64,000 bases of DNA from Deinococcus aerolatus (GTDB taxonomy: Bacteria; Deinococcota; Deinococci; Deinococcales; Deinococcaceae), in assembly GCF_014647055.1 (NCBI RefSeq), contig NZ_BMOL01000014.1, forward strand, positions 27,673 through 91,672, read 5' to 3'. The notes under the pieces were generated by a model. It saw only the letters and a program-made list of their open reading frames with translations. It had not been told where the DNA came from and did not search any database. Below, piece after piece: positions 52,245 through 62,090 of the stretch (position 1 is the stretch's first letter; each line of letters begins with the position of its first letter). Made by a program: the position numbers and the translations under genes.

Positions 52245-54539
52245 ATGACGGTCCTTCGAACGATGGATCCCGGCGATTTCGCCTTCCCGGAGCTGGTGGG
52301 CCGGGATCATGAGCTCGCGGTGGCACGGGAACTCCTGACCCGCCCAGATATCCGGGTGGTGAACATCCGAGGCGCCGGCGGTGTCGGTAAGACCCGCCTG
52401 GCCCAGGCCCTGCTGGCCGACATCTTCCCCAACTCCGACCTGGGCGGCTGCTTCGTGGATCTGGTTCCCCAGCGCGGTGAGGGCCAGCTCCTGCCGGCGA
52501 TCATGCGCGCCCTTCACCTGCCGGCCTCACCGGATCCAGCGCTGGATCAGCTCGCGGCCGCCATCGGCCACCGCTCGATTCTCCTGGTGCTCGACAACCT
52601 CGAACACCTGCCGGGCCCTGAGGCAGACCTCGCCGCCCTGACCTCACGCCTGCCCGGTGCGCGGTTGCTGATCACCAGCCGGCGTGTGCTGCACCTGCGC
52701 GGCGTACAGGAACTGCCCCTGAGGCCCCTCGCCGTGCCTGTGAATGACGCCCATGCCTCAGCCAGTCCCGCTGTTCAGCTGTTCGTGCAGCGGGCCCAGG
52801 AGGTCGCCCCCGACTTCGCGCTGAGCGCCGACAACGCCGCGGTGCTCAGCGCCATCTGCAGGGTGCTGGAGGGTCTGCCGCTGGCGCTGGAACTGGCCGC
52901 CGCCCGCCTGCGCGCCGTTGATCTGGAGGGTCTGCTGGGCTGGCTGAACGCTCCCCTCGAAGTGTTGACGGACGGGCCCCTGGACGACGCACCACACCGC
53001 CAGTCCCTGCGCAGTGCCGTTCGCTGGAGTGCCGACCTGCTCAGCCCCACCGAGCGCGAGGTGTTCCTGGCCTGCGGGGCCTTTCTCGGCGGATTCACGC
53101 TGCAGGCCCTGGAAGCGGTGGCGGGTGTGGACGGGACCCAGTCCGTGTTGATCGCCCTGGTCGAGCACAGCCTGGTACAACGCGCGGCTGGCCCGGAACC
53201 GCGCTGGCGGCTGCTGGAACCCGTGCGGGAGTACGCGGCCGGGGAAGGGCGATCCTCAGGACGATCCGGGCGACTGGCTGATCGTCACGCACATTTTTTC
53301 CTGTCTATGGCCGAACACATCGCGTCGGGTGGCGTTAACCTGACGCCTGAGGGCATGGCGCGCCTACAGGCCGACGACGCCAATCTGCATGCCGCGCTGG
53401 AATATCTTGTTGCCGCTGGGTTGGCCGGGGAAGCGCAACGCTTCGTGCTGGCCCTGACCGGGTACTGGGCGAGCCAGGGGGGGCTCTCCAGGGCGGTGGC
53501 ACTGTGCGCCAGGGTGCTGGCCCTGCCCGGAGATGTCCTGAGTGCCCGGCGGGCCGAGGTGTTCCAGTCGTCGGCCTGGCTGGCCCTGCGCAATCATCAG
53601 CACCGCGAGGCCGTGAGGTGGGGCCGCGAGGGCCTGGAGGTCTGGCGTGCCCTCGGGGACCCGGCCGGTGAGGCCTCGGCCCTGTCCACCCTCGCCGATG
53701 TGCTCGGCAGCCAGGGTCAGGCTGCGCCAGCCATCAAGTACTTCCAGCAGGCCCTGGGGCTGGCAGAGGCGCAGCACGACCTGCCGCTGCAGGCGCAGAC
53801 GCAGCACAACCTGGGCTTCACTCTGGGTCAGGCCGGGGATTACGAAGCCGCCCTGGCGCACCTGAAACGCGCCCTGGACCTGTATCAGACACTGGGCTAT
53901 ATCATGGGTGAAGCCTATTCCAGCGTCGCATGCGCGCGGATGAGCGCGCTGCTGGGGGACCTCGATGCCGGCCTGACCCACCTGCGACGGGGCTGGCGGG
54001 TGGGCCAGACGCTCCGCGACGTTTTCTTCGAGGAAAGCCTGCTCTACACCGCGGCGCTGCTTTCCCAGCGCCGGGGCCACCTGACGCTGGCTGTACGGCT
54101 GTCGGCGGCCAGCACCGCCGTCCAGAGGCGCTCTGGTGTCCGGATGCCGCCCAGCTGCGAGGTCGAGCGCGGGGAGCTGATCGATGCCCTGCGCGCTGCG
54201 CTGCCCACAGGCGATTTCACGGCGGCCTGGGAGGTGGGGATGCACGCCGGGCCGGAGGTCGTCGCCGCTGAGCTGAACGAGGCCGTGATGGCCGATGGCC
54301 CCGGCCTGCCGACCGCGCACCATCTGACGCCCCGGGAACAGCAGGTGCTGATCCAGGTGGCTGAGGGACACAGCGACAAGAAGATCGCGCAGGCGCTGGG
54401 CATCAGTCCAGGCACGGTCGGGAAGCACGTGGCCAGCCTGCTGGGCAAGCTGGAAGTGCACAACCGTGTGGAGCTCACCCGCTGGGCCATCGGGCACGGG
54501 CTGGCCGAAGGGGGTCAATCCAAGCCACCCCGTTCATGA
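52245..54539 (+). CDS. NB-ARC ATPase with C-terminal LuxR-type HTH
   Basis: This encodes 764 residues. The STAND ATPase begins [15 protein letters not shown], with Walker [14 protein letters not shown] near residue 46, Walker [11 protein letters not shown] and [15 protein letters not shown] (the GLPL motif). TPR-like repeats fill ~370-640. The C-terminus is a LuxR/Ger[44 protein letters not shown]. This is a ligand-gated activator; inducer unknown. ATG 52245 lies 5 nt after TACAGT (52234-52239), so a leaderless start is preferred over two in-frame upstream Met codons. It is not paralogous to the BTAD pair despite a similar plan. Confidence 0.85.
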   Translation: MTVLRTMDPGDFAFPELVGRDHELAVARELLTRPDIRVVNIRGAGGVGKTRLAQALLADIFPNSDLGGCFVDLVPQRGEGQLLPAIMRALHLPASPDPALDQLAAAIGHRSILLVLDNLEHLPGPEADLAALTSRLPGARLLITSRRVLHLRGVQELPLRPLAVPVNDAHASASPAVQLFVQRAQEVAPDFALSADNAAVLSAICRVLEGLPLALELAAARLRAVDLEGLLGWLNAPLEVLTDGPLDDAPHRQSLRSAVRWSADLLSPTEREVFLACGAFLGGFTLQALEAVAGVDGTQSVLIALVEHSLVQRAAGPEPRWRLLEPVREYAAGEGRSSGRSGRLADRHAHFFLSMAEHIASGGVNLTPEGMARLQADDANLHAALEYLVAAGLAGEAQRFVLALTGYWASQGGLSRAVALCARVLALPGDVLSARRAEVFQSSAWLALRNHQHREAVRWGREGLEVWRALGDPAGEASALSTLADVLGSQGQAAPAIKYFQQALGLAEAQHDLPLQAQTQHNLGFTLGQAGDYEAALAHLKRALDLYQTLGYIMGEAYSSVACARMSALLGDLDAGLTHLRRGWRVGQTLRDVFFEESLLYTAALLSQRRGHLTLAVRLSAASTAVQRRSGVRMPPSCEVERGELIDALRAALPTGDFTAAWEVGMHAGPEVVAAELNEAVMADGPGLPTAHHLTPREQQVLIQVAEGHSDKKIAQALGISPGTVGKHVASLLGKLEVHNRVELTRWAIGHGLAEGGQSKPPRS

Positions 54540-54884
54540 GCGCCTTGGACTGAACTCAGGCCTGAACACGACAGCATCGGCGCACAGGAAGCACCTGCTC
54601 CAGTCAGATCTCTGGCTGCTTTGATTCCCCGTCCCTTCCGACAGGCTGGGGCCTACCGAATTCTGCCGGGGTCACCTGCGCGCACCGTGGGTAATTCTCG
54701 CGATGCGCGTTGAACCGGAAGCGCGCACTCTGAACGCATCAGCTCAGCGCTGAGGTCAGGTGAGAAGAGCACACCTGACGCTCCAGGTTTCCGGCGTCGT
54801 TCACCCCACCTCATTTCGCGCCGTCCCAGTCCCGGCTGGACGAGCGGCGCGGCGGCAGGCCTACCCTGCCCAGGAGGAACGCTC
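54540..54884. other. Intergenic stretch after the LuxR-type regulator
   Basis: About 345 bp. A TCAGGTG/CACCTGA inverted repeat near 54757-54780 may be a terminator or operator. No supported gene; the promoter of the next gene must lie here. Confidence 0.35.
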
Positions 54885-55256
54885 ATGTCTCCACTCAAGA
54901 CTGCTGTCCGCCGCCTGTCCGTCGCGGTGCTCACCCTGGGGCTGCTGGGTGTCTCTGGAGAGGCAGCTCCCGCTGAGACCCTGGGCACCCAGTTAACCGC
55001 CATGTCCGCAACAGGGCTGAAGCTCTCAGAGTGCCAGACGCGCATGCAGACCCTGGGAACCATGCTGAGCAAGGCGGGGTACGTCTCCAGGCGCGCTCAC
55101 TTGGGTGCGGACGCCGTCATGACCGCCCTGTGGTACCACCCGCAGCGTCACACCACCGTTGTGGCGTTCTCGGGGTGGCAGGCGTCGGACAATGCGTTCT
55201 CGGCCGCGGAGATAGCCGGCCAGGTGGGGTGGAATGAATTCCTTCCCCTACCCTGA
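54885..55256 (+). CDS. Small secreted protein (123 aa)
   Basis: ATG 54885 has a strong AGGAGG ribosome site 6 nt upstream. The N-terminus is a signal peptide with twin Arg (VRRLSVAVLTLGLLGVSGEA). The mature part (LSECQTRMQTLGTMLSKAGY, TALWYHPQRHTTVVAFSGWQ) is a small alpha/beta domain with a single Cys. Not a recognised family; likely periplasmic. Confidence 0.65.
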   Translation: MSPLKTAVRRLSVAVLTLGLLGVSGEAAPAETLGTQLTAMSATGLKLSECQTRMQTLGTMLSKAGYVSRRAHLGADAVMTALWYHPQRHTTVVAFSGWQASDNAFSAAEIAGQVGWNEFLPLP

Positions 55257-55789
55257 GGAGTCCATCACCCGAATGGGCTGAGGAAGCGCTCTGCTGCAGA
55301 CCGTGGACATCCAGTTTCAGGTGTCCATAGTCTGGCTGGTGCGTGCGACAGAAAATAGGCTTGTGATGGAGTTCCTGGCTTTTGGTGCACAAACGAAGAA
55401 AAAGCCTGCAGCCAGGAGGAACGGGTGAGGATCCAGGACGGGCGGCGTGGCCACAGCCCTCTTCCGAGCAGCCGAGTCAAGTGGGTCGGGGCTGACGAGG
55501 ACCAGCTGACCTGGGTCCATGAAGCTTTGTTACCGAACGAAACGGGGGTGGGCGGACAGGTCGTGCTAATGCTGAATGCGGACGTACCGACGCGCTGTCT
55601 TCACGTATCGCGGCCGCCAGCCCATTGCGGGGGCCACCCGGTCAGCACCCCCGGACGATGGGCGCCCCCTGTCCCTGTATGCAATGGCCACGGTGGCCCG
55701 CCGTTCTGTTAGGACAGGGCGTGGAGCCACCTTGAGCAGACCTCCATCCGTCGGAGCTTGTGCTTCATCCCAACGGTGTTCTCACCTGG
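55257..55789. other. Intergenic stretch, no gene seen
   Basis: About 530 bp. Short frames occur on both strands but without start signals or motifs. A fragment around 55590-55640 (RRAVFTYRGRQPIAGA) faintly resembles transposase sequence and may be another IS scrap; I cannot support it. Confidence 0.3.
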
Positions 55790-57205
55790 TCAGTGGTCGT
55801 CGCGGTACAGATCTTCCCGGGTCAGTGGCACCTGCACCCTGCCCTGCGCAGCAGGTTTGGCGAGCAGGCTCTGGAAAAGCTGAAGGTTGCCGCGTTCGAA
55901 GGCAGGAACACAGGCGTTCAGGTACAAGCGCCACAGCCGGAAGCGCTGTTCGCCCAGCGCGGCGCGGGCCTCCTCGCTGTGGGCTTCGAGGTTGGCAGCC
56001 CAGTGGCGCAGCGTCAGGGCGTAGTGTTCGCGCAGGTTCTCCACATCCCGCACTTCGAACCCCGCCTCGCCGGCACGCTGCAGCGTCTCGGCAATTGGCT
56101 GGAGCTCGCCGTCGGGGAAAACGTATTTCCCAACAAAGTTGCCGCCCTCCACCCACTGCGGGAGCTTGCGCAGCTGGAGCGGACTGGCAATGGCATGGTT
56201 CATCATCAGCCCGCCAGGCTTCAGGGCGGCGAAGGCGGTGGCAAAGTACGTCCGCAGGTTTTTGCTGCCCACATGCTCGGCCATGCCGATCGAGCTAATC
56301 TTGTCGAACTGCGGCGTACGGTCTGCCAGCACGTCGCGGTAGTCGCGTCGTTGCAGGAAGACCTGGTGCTCCAGGCCCGCCGCCTTTACGCGCGCCTGGC
56401 CCTCCCGCAGCTGGGCGCCGGATAGGGTCACGCCCAGCACCTTTACGCCATAGGCCTGCGCGGCGTAGATCGCCAAACCACCCCAGCCGCAGCCGATGTC
56501 CAGCAGCCGCTCACCTTCCTTCAGGCGCAATTTGCGGCAGAGATATTCCAGTTTGGCCGCCTGCGCCGTGTCCAACGTCTCGGTACCTGTGGGAAAGTAC
56601 GCGCAGGAATACACCATGCGGCGGTCCAACCATAACTTGTAAAAGTCATTGGAGACGTCGTAATGGTACTGAACGGCCTGCTGGTCGCGGCTCCGGCTGT
56701 GGGGCGGGCCAGCCAGTCTTGCGGTGATTGCCAGGGGTTCCGGCGCACCGTTGCCTGTGCGGCGCAGGGCAGGCAGCCACGCCAGCAGGCGAAGCAGCGT
56801 GGTGGGCGTCAGGTGCAGATCGTCGCCGAGACTGGTTACGCTGCCCACCTCACCCTCAATGTCGTAATCGCCACGCAGGTAGGCCTCGCCGAGGTGAATG
56901 TCCAGCGGAAAGCGCACCATGCGGTCCAGGGCATATTCACTGTTCAGGACCAGTGTGGCGCGGGCGCTTCGTTGGGGCGCGGCCAGCACGGTGCCGTCCC
57001 ATAGCCGCACGTCAAAAGCGCGCGTCTCCGGCAACATCACGTCCAGCACCTGAAGGGCTGTCGCCTTCTTCTCGGCGGCCGTGGGCGGCAGTCTGGTGAC
57101 GTTGCGGAGCAGCAGTCCGGCCCCCAACCCGGTGGCGGCCAGCAGAACGGGAGCACCAGAGCGCCGGGGGGCAGGACGCACTGGCCGGCGCGGTGAGGCA
57201 GTCAT
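55790..57205 (-). CDS. cfa: Cyclopropane-fatty-acyl-phospholipid synthase
   Basis: This encodes 471 residues and transfers a methylene from SAM to unsaturated membrane lipids. The N-terminal ~180 residues are the lipid-binding part (GEAYLRGDYDIEGEV). The methyltransferase domain has QYHYDVSNDFYKLWLDRRMV, YSCAYFP, the SAM site LLDIGCGWGGLAIYAA, VLGVTLSGAQ, and GMAEHVGSKN with the bicarbonate-binding Glu. A short hydrophobic stretch (VLLAATGLGAGLLL) near residue 25 may touch the membrane. ATG 57205 follows TACCGT by 5 nt on the reverse strand, a leaderless start. Complete. Confidence 0.9.
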   Translation of the reverse strand: MTASPRRPVRPAPRRSGAPVLLAATGLGAGLLLRNVTRLPPTAAEKKATALQVLDVMLPETRAFDVRLWDGTVLAAPQRSARATLVLNSEYALDRMVRFPLDIHLGEAYLRGDYDIEGEVGSVTSLGDDLHLTPTTLLRLLAWLPALRRTGNGAPEPLAITARLAGPPHSRSRDQQAVQYHYDVSNDFYKLWLDRRMVYSCAYFPTGTETLDTAQAAKLEYLCRKLRLKEGERLLDIGCGWGGLAIYAAQAYGVKVLGVTLSGAQLREGQARVKAAGLEHQVFLQRRDYRDVLADRTPQFDKISSIGMAEHVGSKNLRTYFATAFAALKPGGLMMNHAIASPLQLRKLPQWVEGGNFVGKYVFPDGELQPIAETLQRAGEAGFEVRDVENLREHYALTLRHWAANLEAHSEEARAALGEQRFRLWRLYLNACVPAFERGNLQLFQSLLAKPAAQGRVQVPLTREDLYRDDH

Positions 57206-57399
57206 GGACCACGGTAAGTCCAAAATTGCGGGGGATGGTGAAGATTGCGAATATGGGAGTGCATGGTGTGTTCATTCATTGGGCTGTTCGTCCATCAGTT
57301 CATCCCGGGTCAGGATCCACCATATCTGAGAACAGTACGCAGTCCAGCGTGCGGACAGGCAGCGAGAATCCGGCGGTGGGGCGAACGATTTCTGCTTTC

Positions 57400-57609
57400 A
57401 TGCCAACTGCCTGTCGGGTACGGTGGCCGAAGGCTCAGCCTGACGCGGTGGTGACTGAGCAACCTGGGGCCCTGAGTATCCAGACGGCTTTGGACAATTT
57501 TGGGACCGGCTACAACACTCTCGTGGCCCTGGCACAACTGCCAGTAAAAATCGTCAAAATCGGCCGGCGTTTCACCGCCGACATCAGTGCTGCCCAATCA
57601 TGCGAATGA
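57400..57609 (+). pseudogene. EAL-domain remnant
   Basis: The frame ending at 57609 contains ALDNFGTGYNTLVALAQLPV followed by KIVKIGRRFTADI, a clear match to the DDFGTGYSSLxxLxxLPxDxLKIDRxF block of EAL phosphodiesterases. The first Asp (to Asn) and the KID Asp (to Gly) are altered and the rest of the domain is missing. It runs tail to tail into the HD-GYP gene. Confidence 0.6.
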
Positions 57610-60600
57610 AGACCTCCACGATCTCAGGATCGAAGTGCGTGCCTGAGCTGTTCTGGAGATGGGTGATGGTCTGCTCCCGCGTCCAGGCCTTTCGGTAGGG
57701 GCGGTCGCTGGTCAGCGCGTCGTAGACATCCACCACCGCGAAGGCGCGGGCAACCAGTGGAATGGCCTCTCCTGCCAGCCCAGCCGGATAACCACTGCCG
57801 TCCCACTTCTCATGGTGGCACTCGGGGATCTCCAGGGCGGGACGCAGGAACTCGATGGGTGTGAGCAGATCCGCCGCGTACTCCGGATGCTTTTTCATGA
57901 GGGTCCACTCGTCTTCGGTGAGCTTGCCTGGCTTGAGCAGCACTGCGTCAGGGATGCCCATCTTGCCGATATCGTGCAGCAGAGCACCCCGACGGACTTG
58001 TACCAGTTGATCGGTGGTAAATCCGAGTGCCTGGCAAAGCTCGTACGTCATCTCCGTGACCCGGCGTGAGTGTCCTTCCGTTTCCTCGTCACGCAAGTCT
58101 AGTGCCCTGGCCCAGCCCTCAATGGTGGCGTCGTAGGCTGAACGCAACTCTACGTTGCTACGCTCCAGTTCGGCCACCAGCCTGGCGTTGTCAATGGCAA
58201 TGGCGGCCTGATCGGCCAGCGTCGCGAGGGTTGAGAGCCAATCCAGTGAGAGTGGCCAGGCCTGATGATGGAGCACTTCTATGACCCCCACCACTTGCCC
58301 TTTGCTGAGGAGCGGTACCGCGTAATAAGCGGTCAGTCCTTCGTTTTTCACGACTTCACGCCAGGCTGGCAAGACGGATGCATTGGTCAGATCCGGAAGG
58401 CTGATTGGCTGCTGAGTCTGCGCTGCGCGCCCTGCCAGGCCTACGCCCAGTTTCGTCCCCGAGTTCTCCAGTTTTTCGGCGTAGAAGCCCCGGGTGACAG
58501 TGTACGTGAGTGTCTTCCGGAGTGCATCGAACAGGAGGACGGTGGCCACGTCCATGCCGAGTTGCTGCTTGACATTGTCCAGAACCAGACCGAGGGTGAC
58601 GTTGAGGTCCGCACTGACGGCGATTGAGTGATCAATTTTGCGGAGGCCCGTAATGGACCGCAACTGACGCTGGAGGTCCCCGTTGAGGACCTGAATTTCT
58701 TGCTCAGCTTTACGCAGGGCCGTGACGTTGCGGGCGATCTTGGAGACACCGATCACTTGACCGGTAGCATCCAGGATTGGCGAGAGGGTCACCAGTACCT
58801 GAATCTGCTTGCTGTTCTTGGTCATCCGGTTGCCTTCAAATGGTGGGTCCCGGAACCCCTGACTGGCCCGTTCCATCAACTTAATTTCGAGCGTTTGAAG
58901 CTCGGCAGGAACGATGAAGGTGACCGGTTGACCGATCGCCTCCTCGGCGGCGTAGCCGTAGAGTTCCTCGGCCCCAGGATTCCAGGAGCGAATGGTGTTG
59001 TCCAACGAAACGCCGATGATGGCGCTGTGACTGGCCTGCACGATGGCCGCCAGGAAGGCCCGGTCTTCGTCGGTAGCCCGGCGCTGGGTGACGTCGCGGG
59101 CCATGCCGTACACCACCGCGTCGTCCGGCAACATCGTGCCTGACCATTCCAGCCAGACCACACGCCCATCTTTGTGCAGGTACCGGTTTTGAAAGTTCGT
59201 CGTGGTGTGACCTGCTCGTGTGCGTTGCCGCGCGGTAAGGGTCGTTATGTGGTCGTCCGGGTGCATAAAGTCTGAGACTGCGCGGCCGATCATCTCTTCA
59301 GGTGTGTAGCCCAGGATCTGAATGGAAGCGGCGCTCATCGTCATAAAACGGTCGTCCGGTCCAATGCAGGTGATCAGGTCAAGTGAGAGGTCCAGCGTCC
59401 GTTGCAACTGGGTCGCGATCTGGCGGTGGCGCTCCTCGCTCTCTGCCAGAACCTGCTGCGCTCGCTTCTCCACCGTGATGTCACGAACCAGCGTGGCCAC
59501 GCACGCTTCTCCATCAATCGTGACGGGAACGACCGATATGACCGTGTCGGCCACCACTCCGGACTTCAGGCGGAACTGCACCTCACGGTTGAGCACCTTC
59601 CCTTCTGCCTGCAGCGTTCGCCCAACATCTTCGAGTTCTGGCGGGTTAACCCAGACGTTGAGATCGACCGGGGTGCGGCCGATCACGTCCTCGCGGCTGT
59701 AGCCACTCTGGCGCAGAAACTCGGCGTTGACGTCGAGATAATGGCCGCTCTCGAGATCCGCCACGACAATGGCGACTGGTGAAGCCTCGAAGACTCTGGC
59801 AAAGCGCTCCTCGCTGGCCTGGAGCTGATTGCTGGCCCGCTTTTCCTCGGTGATGTCCCGCACAAAGCCGATCACGCAGGCTTCACCGGCCACCTCCATT
59901 GGGATAATCGACAGCACGCCGTACACTTCCTCTCCACTCTTGCTGCGGAAAAGAATTTCACGATCGCGAATTATAAGATCGCCGTCGACCATGCTCCAGG
60001 CAATCTCGCGGTCAGCTGAATTGACCCACAAGCCGAGGGCTTGAGAAGACTGGCCGAGGATCTCCTCGCGGGTATAGCCGCTCTGGCGTGAGAACTCGGC
60101 ATTGACCTCGATAAAGTGTTTGTCGCTTTGACGGGTGATGAAGATGGCGACGGGACTCGCCTCGAAGACCTTGGCGAATCGCTCCTGGCTGATCTGCCGC
60201 TCCCGCTGCGCCTCCCGGGTTTCGGTGACATCCTGAATAAACATTGAGACGCCGTCCCCGCCTGGATAAATGGTGACGTTTGCCTGCTTCCCCATGGCCG
60301 AGTGGTTCAACAGGTATTGAACAGTCCCAGATTCCCGGGCTTTCTGAAGGGCCAGACCCAGGGGTGCGTGGGTGGACAGTGGAAACAGGTCGAAATGGTT
60401 CTGGCCGAGGGTTTCGGTGGGTTCACGGGCCATCATGGCTGCCGCTGCCGCGTTGACGTAAGTGACAGTCCAGTCCTGATCAAAAGACACGAACCCGTCA
60501 GTAATGCGCTCCAGAGTGGAAGTAAGGTGCTGTTTGGCGTGCGCTTCTTGCTGCCTGGCCTGCTCACGCGAGGTGACGTCGGTCTGGAAGCCCACGAAGT

Positions 60601-60952
60601 GCGTGATGGTTCCCGCTGCGTCGCGGATGGGGCTAACGGTGAGTTCGTTGTAGAACAGCGAACCGTCCTTGCGGTAATTGCGCAGCACCGTGGTGACGCT
60701 TTGGCCCTGCAGCAGGGCGTCCCGGATCTCATGCCGGGCGTCCTGATCACGGTCCTGACCCTGGAGAAAGCGGCAGTTGCGCCCGATGATCTCGGCAGCC
60801 AGGTAGCCGCTGAGCTGCTCGAAGGCTGGATTGACAAAGATGATCGGCAGGTCCGGCTGCCGCGCGTCGGTGAGAATGATGCCGGTGACGCTCGCGGCAA
60901 ATGCTTGGCTCAGAAGATGGAGATCAGGCGAGGGAGCATTGTGGAGTTGCAT
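57584..60952 (-). CDS. LOV-PAS(5)-GAF-HD-GYP blue-light-type phosphodiesterase
   Basis: This encodes 1122 residues. The first PAS (~15-128) is a LOV domain: GRNCRFLQ with adduct Cys60, then Asn92 and Asn102 (LRNYRKDGSLFYNEL) and Gln123 (GFQTDVT), the FMN-binding set. Five further PAS domains (to ~745), a GAF domain (~760-910) and a C-terminal HD-GYP follow (HSRRVTEMT, LHDIGKMGIPDAVLLKPG, HHEKWDGSGYP near 1045). All HD-GYP metal residues are present. It should degrade c-di-GMP under light control. AGGAGG precedes the ATG. The 5' end overlaps the kinase remnant. Confidence 0.9.
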   Translation of the reverse strand: MQLHNAPSPDLHLLSQAFAASVTGIILTDARQPDLPIIFVNPAFEQLSGYLAAEIIGRNCRFLQGQDRDQDARHEIRDALLQGQSVTTVLRNYRKDGSLFYNELTVSPIRDAAGTITHFVGFQTDVTSREQARQQEAHAKQHLTSTLERITDGFVSFDQDWTVTYVNAAAAAMMAREPTETLGQNHFDLFPLSTHAPLGLALQKARESGTVQYLLNHSAMGKQANVTIYPGGDGVSMFIQDVTETREAQRERQISQERFAKVFEASPVAIFITRQSDKHFIEVNAEFSRQSGYTREEILGQSSQALGLWVNSADREIAWSMVDGDLIIRDREILFRSKSGEEVYGVLSIIPMEVAGEACVIGFVRDITEEKRASNQLQASEERFARVFEASPVAIVVADLESGHYLDVNAEFLRQSGYSREDVIGRTPVDLNVWVNPPELEDVGRTLQAEGKVLNREVQFRLKSGVVADTVISVVPVTIDGEACVATLVRDITVEKRAQQVLAESEERHRQIATQLQRTLDLSLDLITCIGPDDRFMTMSAASIQILGYTPEEMIGRAVSDFMHPDDHITTLTARQRTRAGHTTTNFQNRYLHKDGRVVWLEWSGTMLPDDAVVYGMARDVTQRRATDEDRAFLAAIVQASHSAIIGVSLDNTIRSWNPGAEELYGYAAEEAIGQPVTFIVPAELQTLEIKLMERASQGFRDPPFEGNRMTKNSKQIQVLVTLSPILDATGQVIGVSKIARNVTALRKAEQEIQVLNGDLQRQLRSITGLRKIDHSIAVSADLNVTLGLVLDNVKQQLGMDVATVLLFDALRKTLTYTVTRGFYAEKLENSGTKLGVGLAGRAAQTQQPISLPDLTNASVLPAWREVVKNEGLTAYYAVPLLSKGQVVGVIEVLHHQAWPLSLDWLSTLATLADQAAIAIDNARLVAELERSNVELRSAYDATIEGWARALDLRDEETEGHSRRVTEMTYELCQALGFTTDQLVQVRRGALLHDIGKMGIPDAVLLKPGKLTEDEWTLMKKHPEYAADLLTPIEFLRPALEIPECHHEKWDGSGYPAGLAGEAIPLVARAFAVVDVYDALTSDRPYRKAWTREQTITHLQNSSGTHFDPEIVEVFIRMIGQH

Positions 60953-61763
60953 GGCACCTCCTGAATGCGCCGTTGCGGTTCATGGCCGACCATAAGGCCA
61001 AAGTTGCCCGCCTCACTTCGGTCAGCATCTCGGCTTCCAGGCGCACGAAGGTAAACAGGCGGCGGACGCGCTCTGGCGTGCCCTCGCCCAGATCAGCCTC
61101 GGCCAGTTTCAGGAAGCCGTGGATGCGCTCCAGGGGTTCGCCCAGGTTCTCGGCCAGCGCACGGGTGAAGCTGTACAGCTCCAGGTTGCGTTCCTCCAGT
61201 TGCTGGGTGCGCCTGGCCAGCACGGTCTGGGCAGCCTGCTGCGCGTCTAGGATCACGGCGCGGTCCAGCGCCTGGCCATCCAGTCCCGCCACCGACAGCA
61301 GGAAGGCTTGCTCGTCCTGATCCCCAGGCGTATGGGACGGCCCGAATACCAGCACGGCGACGCCGGGAGCCTGCTGGCGTCCAGGTAGGGGCAGAACTGT
61401 CTCGGGGGTGCCGAACGAGGCCACGCCGGACCGGGCGGCCTGACCCCAGGAGACCTCCGTATCCAGCGGGGCCCCCGACACCAGGGCCAGGGGCTGAGCG
61501 TCTGGGGCCTGAGTCGCTGAAGGCTGGGGGGCAGCTTCACCGGGGATGGGCACTGAATCGACAGGCGCGGAGGACCACACCTGGTCTACCACCCGGTCAT
61601 CCCAGTTCAGCGTCGCGATCACGCCGTGGGGGTGGCCGTCAAGCATAGTCAGGGTGCGGAGCAGGGCCTCTGCGGTCTGCCCCACAGATTGCAGTGGGGC
61701 GAGGTCCAGGGCCAGTTGCTGGAGAGTGTGGGCGCGGGTGCAGGCCAGCGCTACGGTGTCGAT
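60924..61763 (-). pseudogene. Decayed paralogue of the downstream-listed histidine kinase
   Basis: The reverse strand aligns codon by codon with the kinase at 62091-63284 from its first residue (TRAHTLQQLALDLAPL versus TRAHTLRQLALTLAPL) to the HisKA-like segment RIHGFLKLAEADLGEG. The position of the ATG is ATC (61761-61763), and no other start codon occurs until GTG 61685. After LEAEMLTE the sequence becomes unrelated and the whole HATPase is gone. It ends inside the leader of the LOV gene, so a deletion fused the two loci. Confidence 0.7.
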
Positions 61764-62090
61764 GGGCGTCGGCTTAGAACGACGCTAGAGAGAGTCAACG
61801 CTGTCATCCTGCCATCCTAGTCCTCGCGGCGAACTGGCGGATAGGCGTGAGCTTGGCCGTCAATCCATGTAGAAGTGTCGGGTGAAGCCCGGGGCATCGG
61901 GCGAGGGCCAGCCAATAAGGAGCCCCTGTAGGCGTCAAGGTGTCAGTTTAGGGTCTTGAACTCCGACAGGAGGCTGCCAGACAATGCTGAAATCAATCCT
62001 AATCTGACGCTTTTCCCACCCGTGATCTGACGTCTGGTTGGGGTATACTCCAACCTGACACCGGGCAGGAGTGGATGGACTGCACCCTGG
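61764..62090. other. Intergenic stretch between the two kinase copies
   Basis: About 325 bp. It includes GGTTGGGGTATACTCCAACC (62036-62055), a 20-bp near-palindrome with one mismatched pair and a TATACT core, possibly an operator or promoter. No gene seen. Confidence 0.4.

Noticed and set aside
55576..56298. Forward frame running into the cfa gene
   Set aside because: Arg/Ala-rich antisense of cfa; only the first ~50 codons are outside it, and they lack a start signal.
57213..57226. AAGTCCAAAATTGCG upstream of cfa resembling the transposon end repeat
   Set aside because: Single copy, same orientation as the left end, overlapping the cfa promoter region, and only ~12 bases match; best taken as chance.
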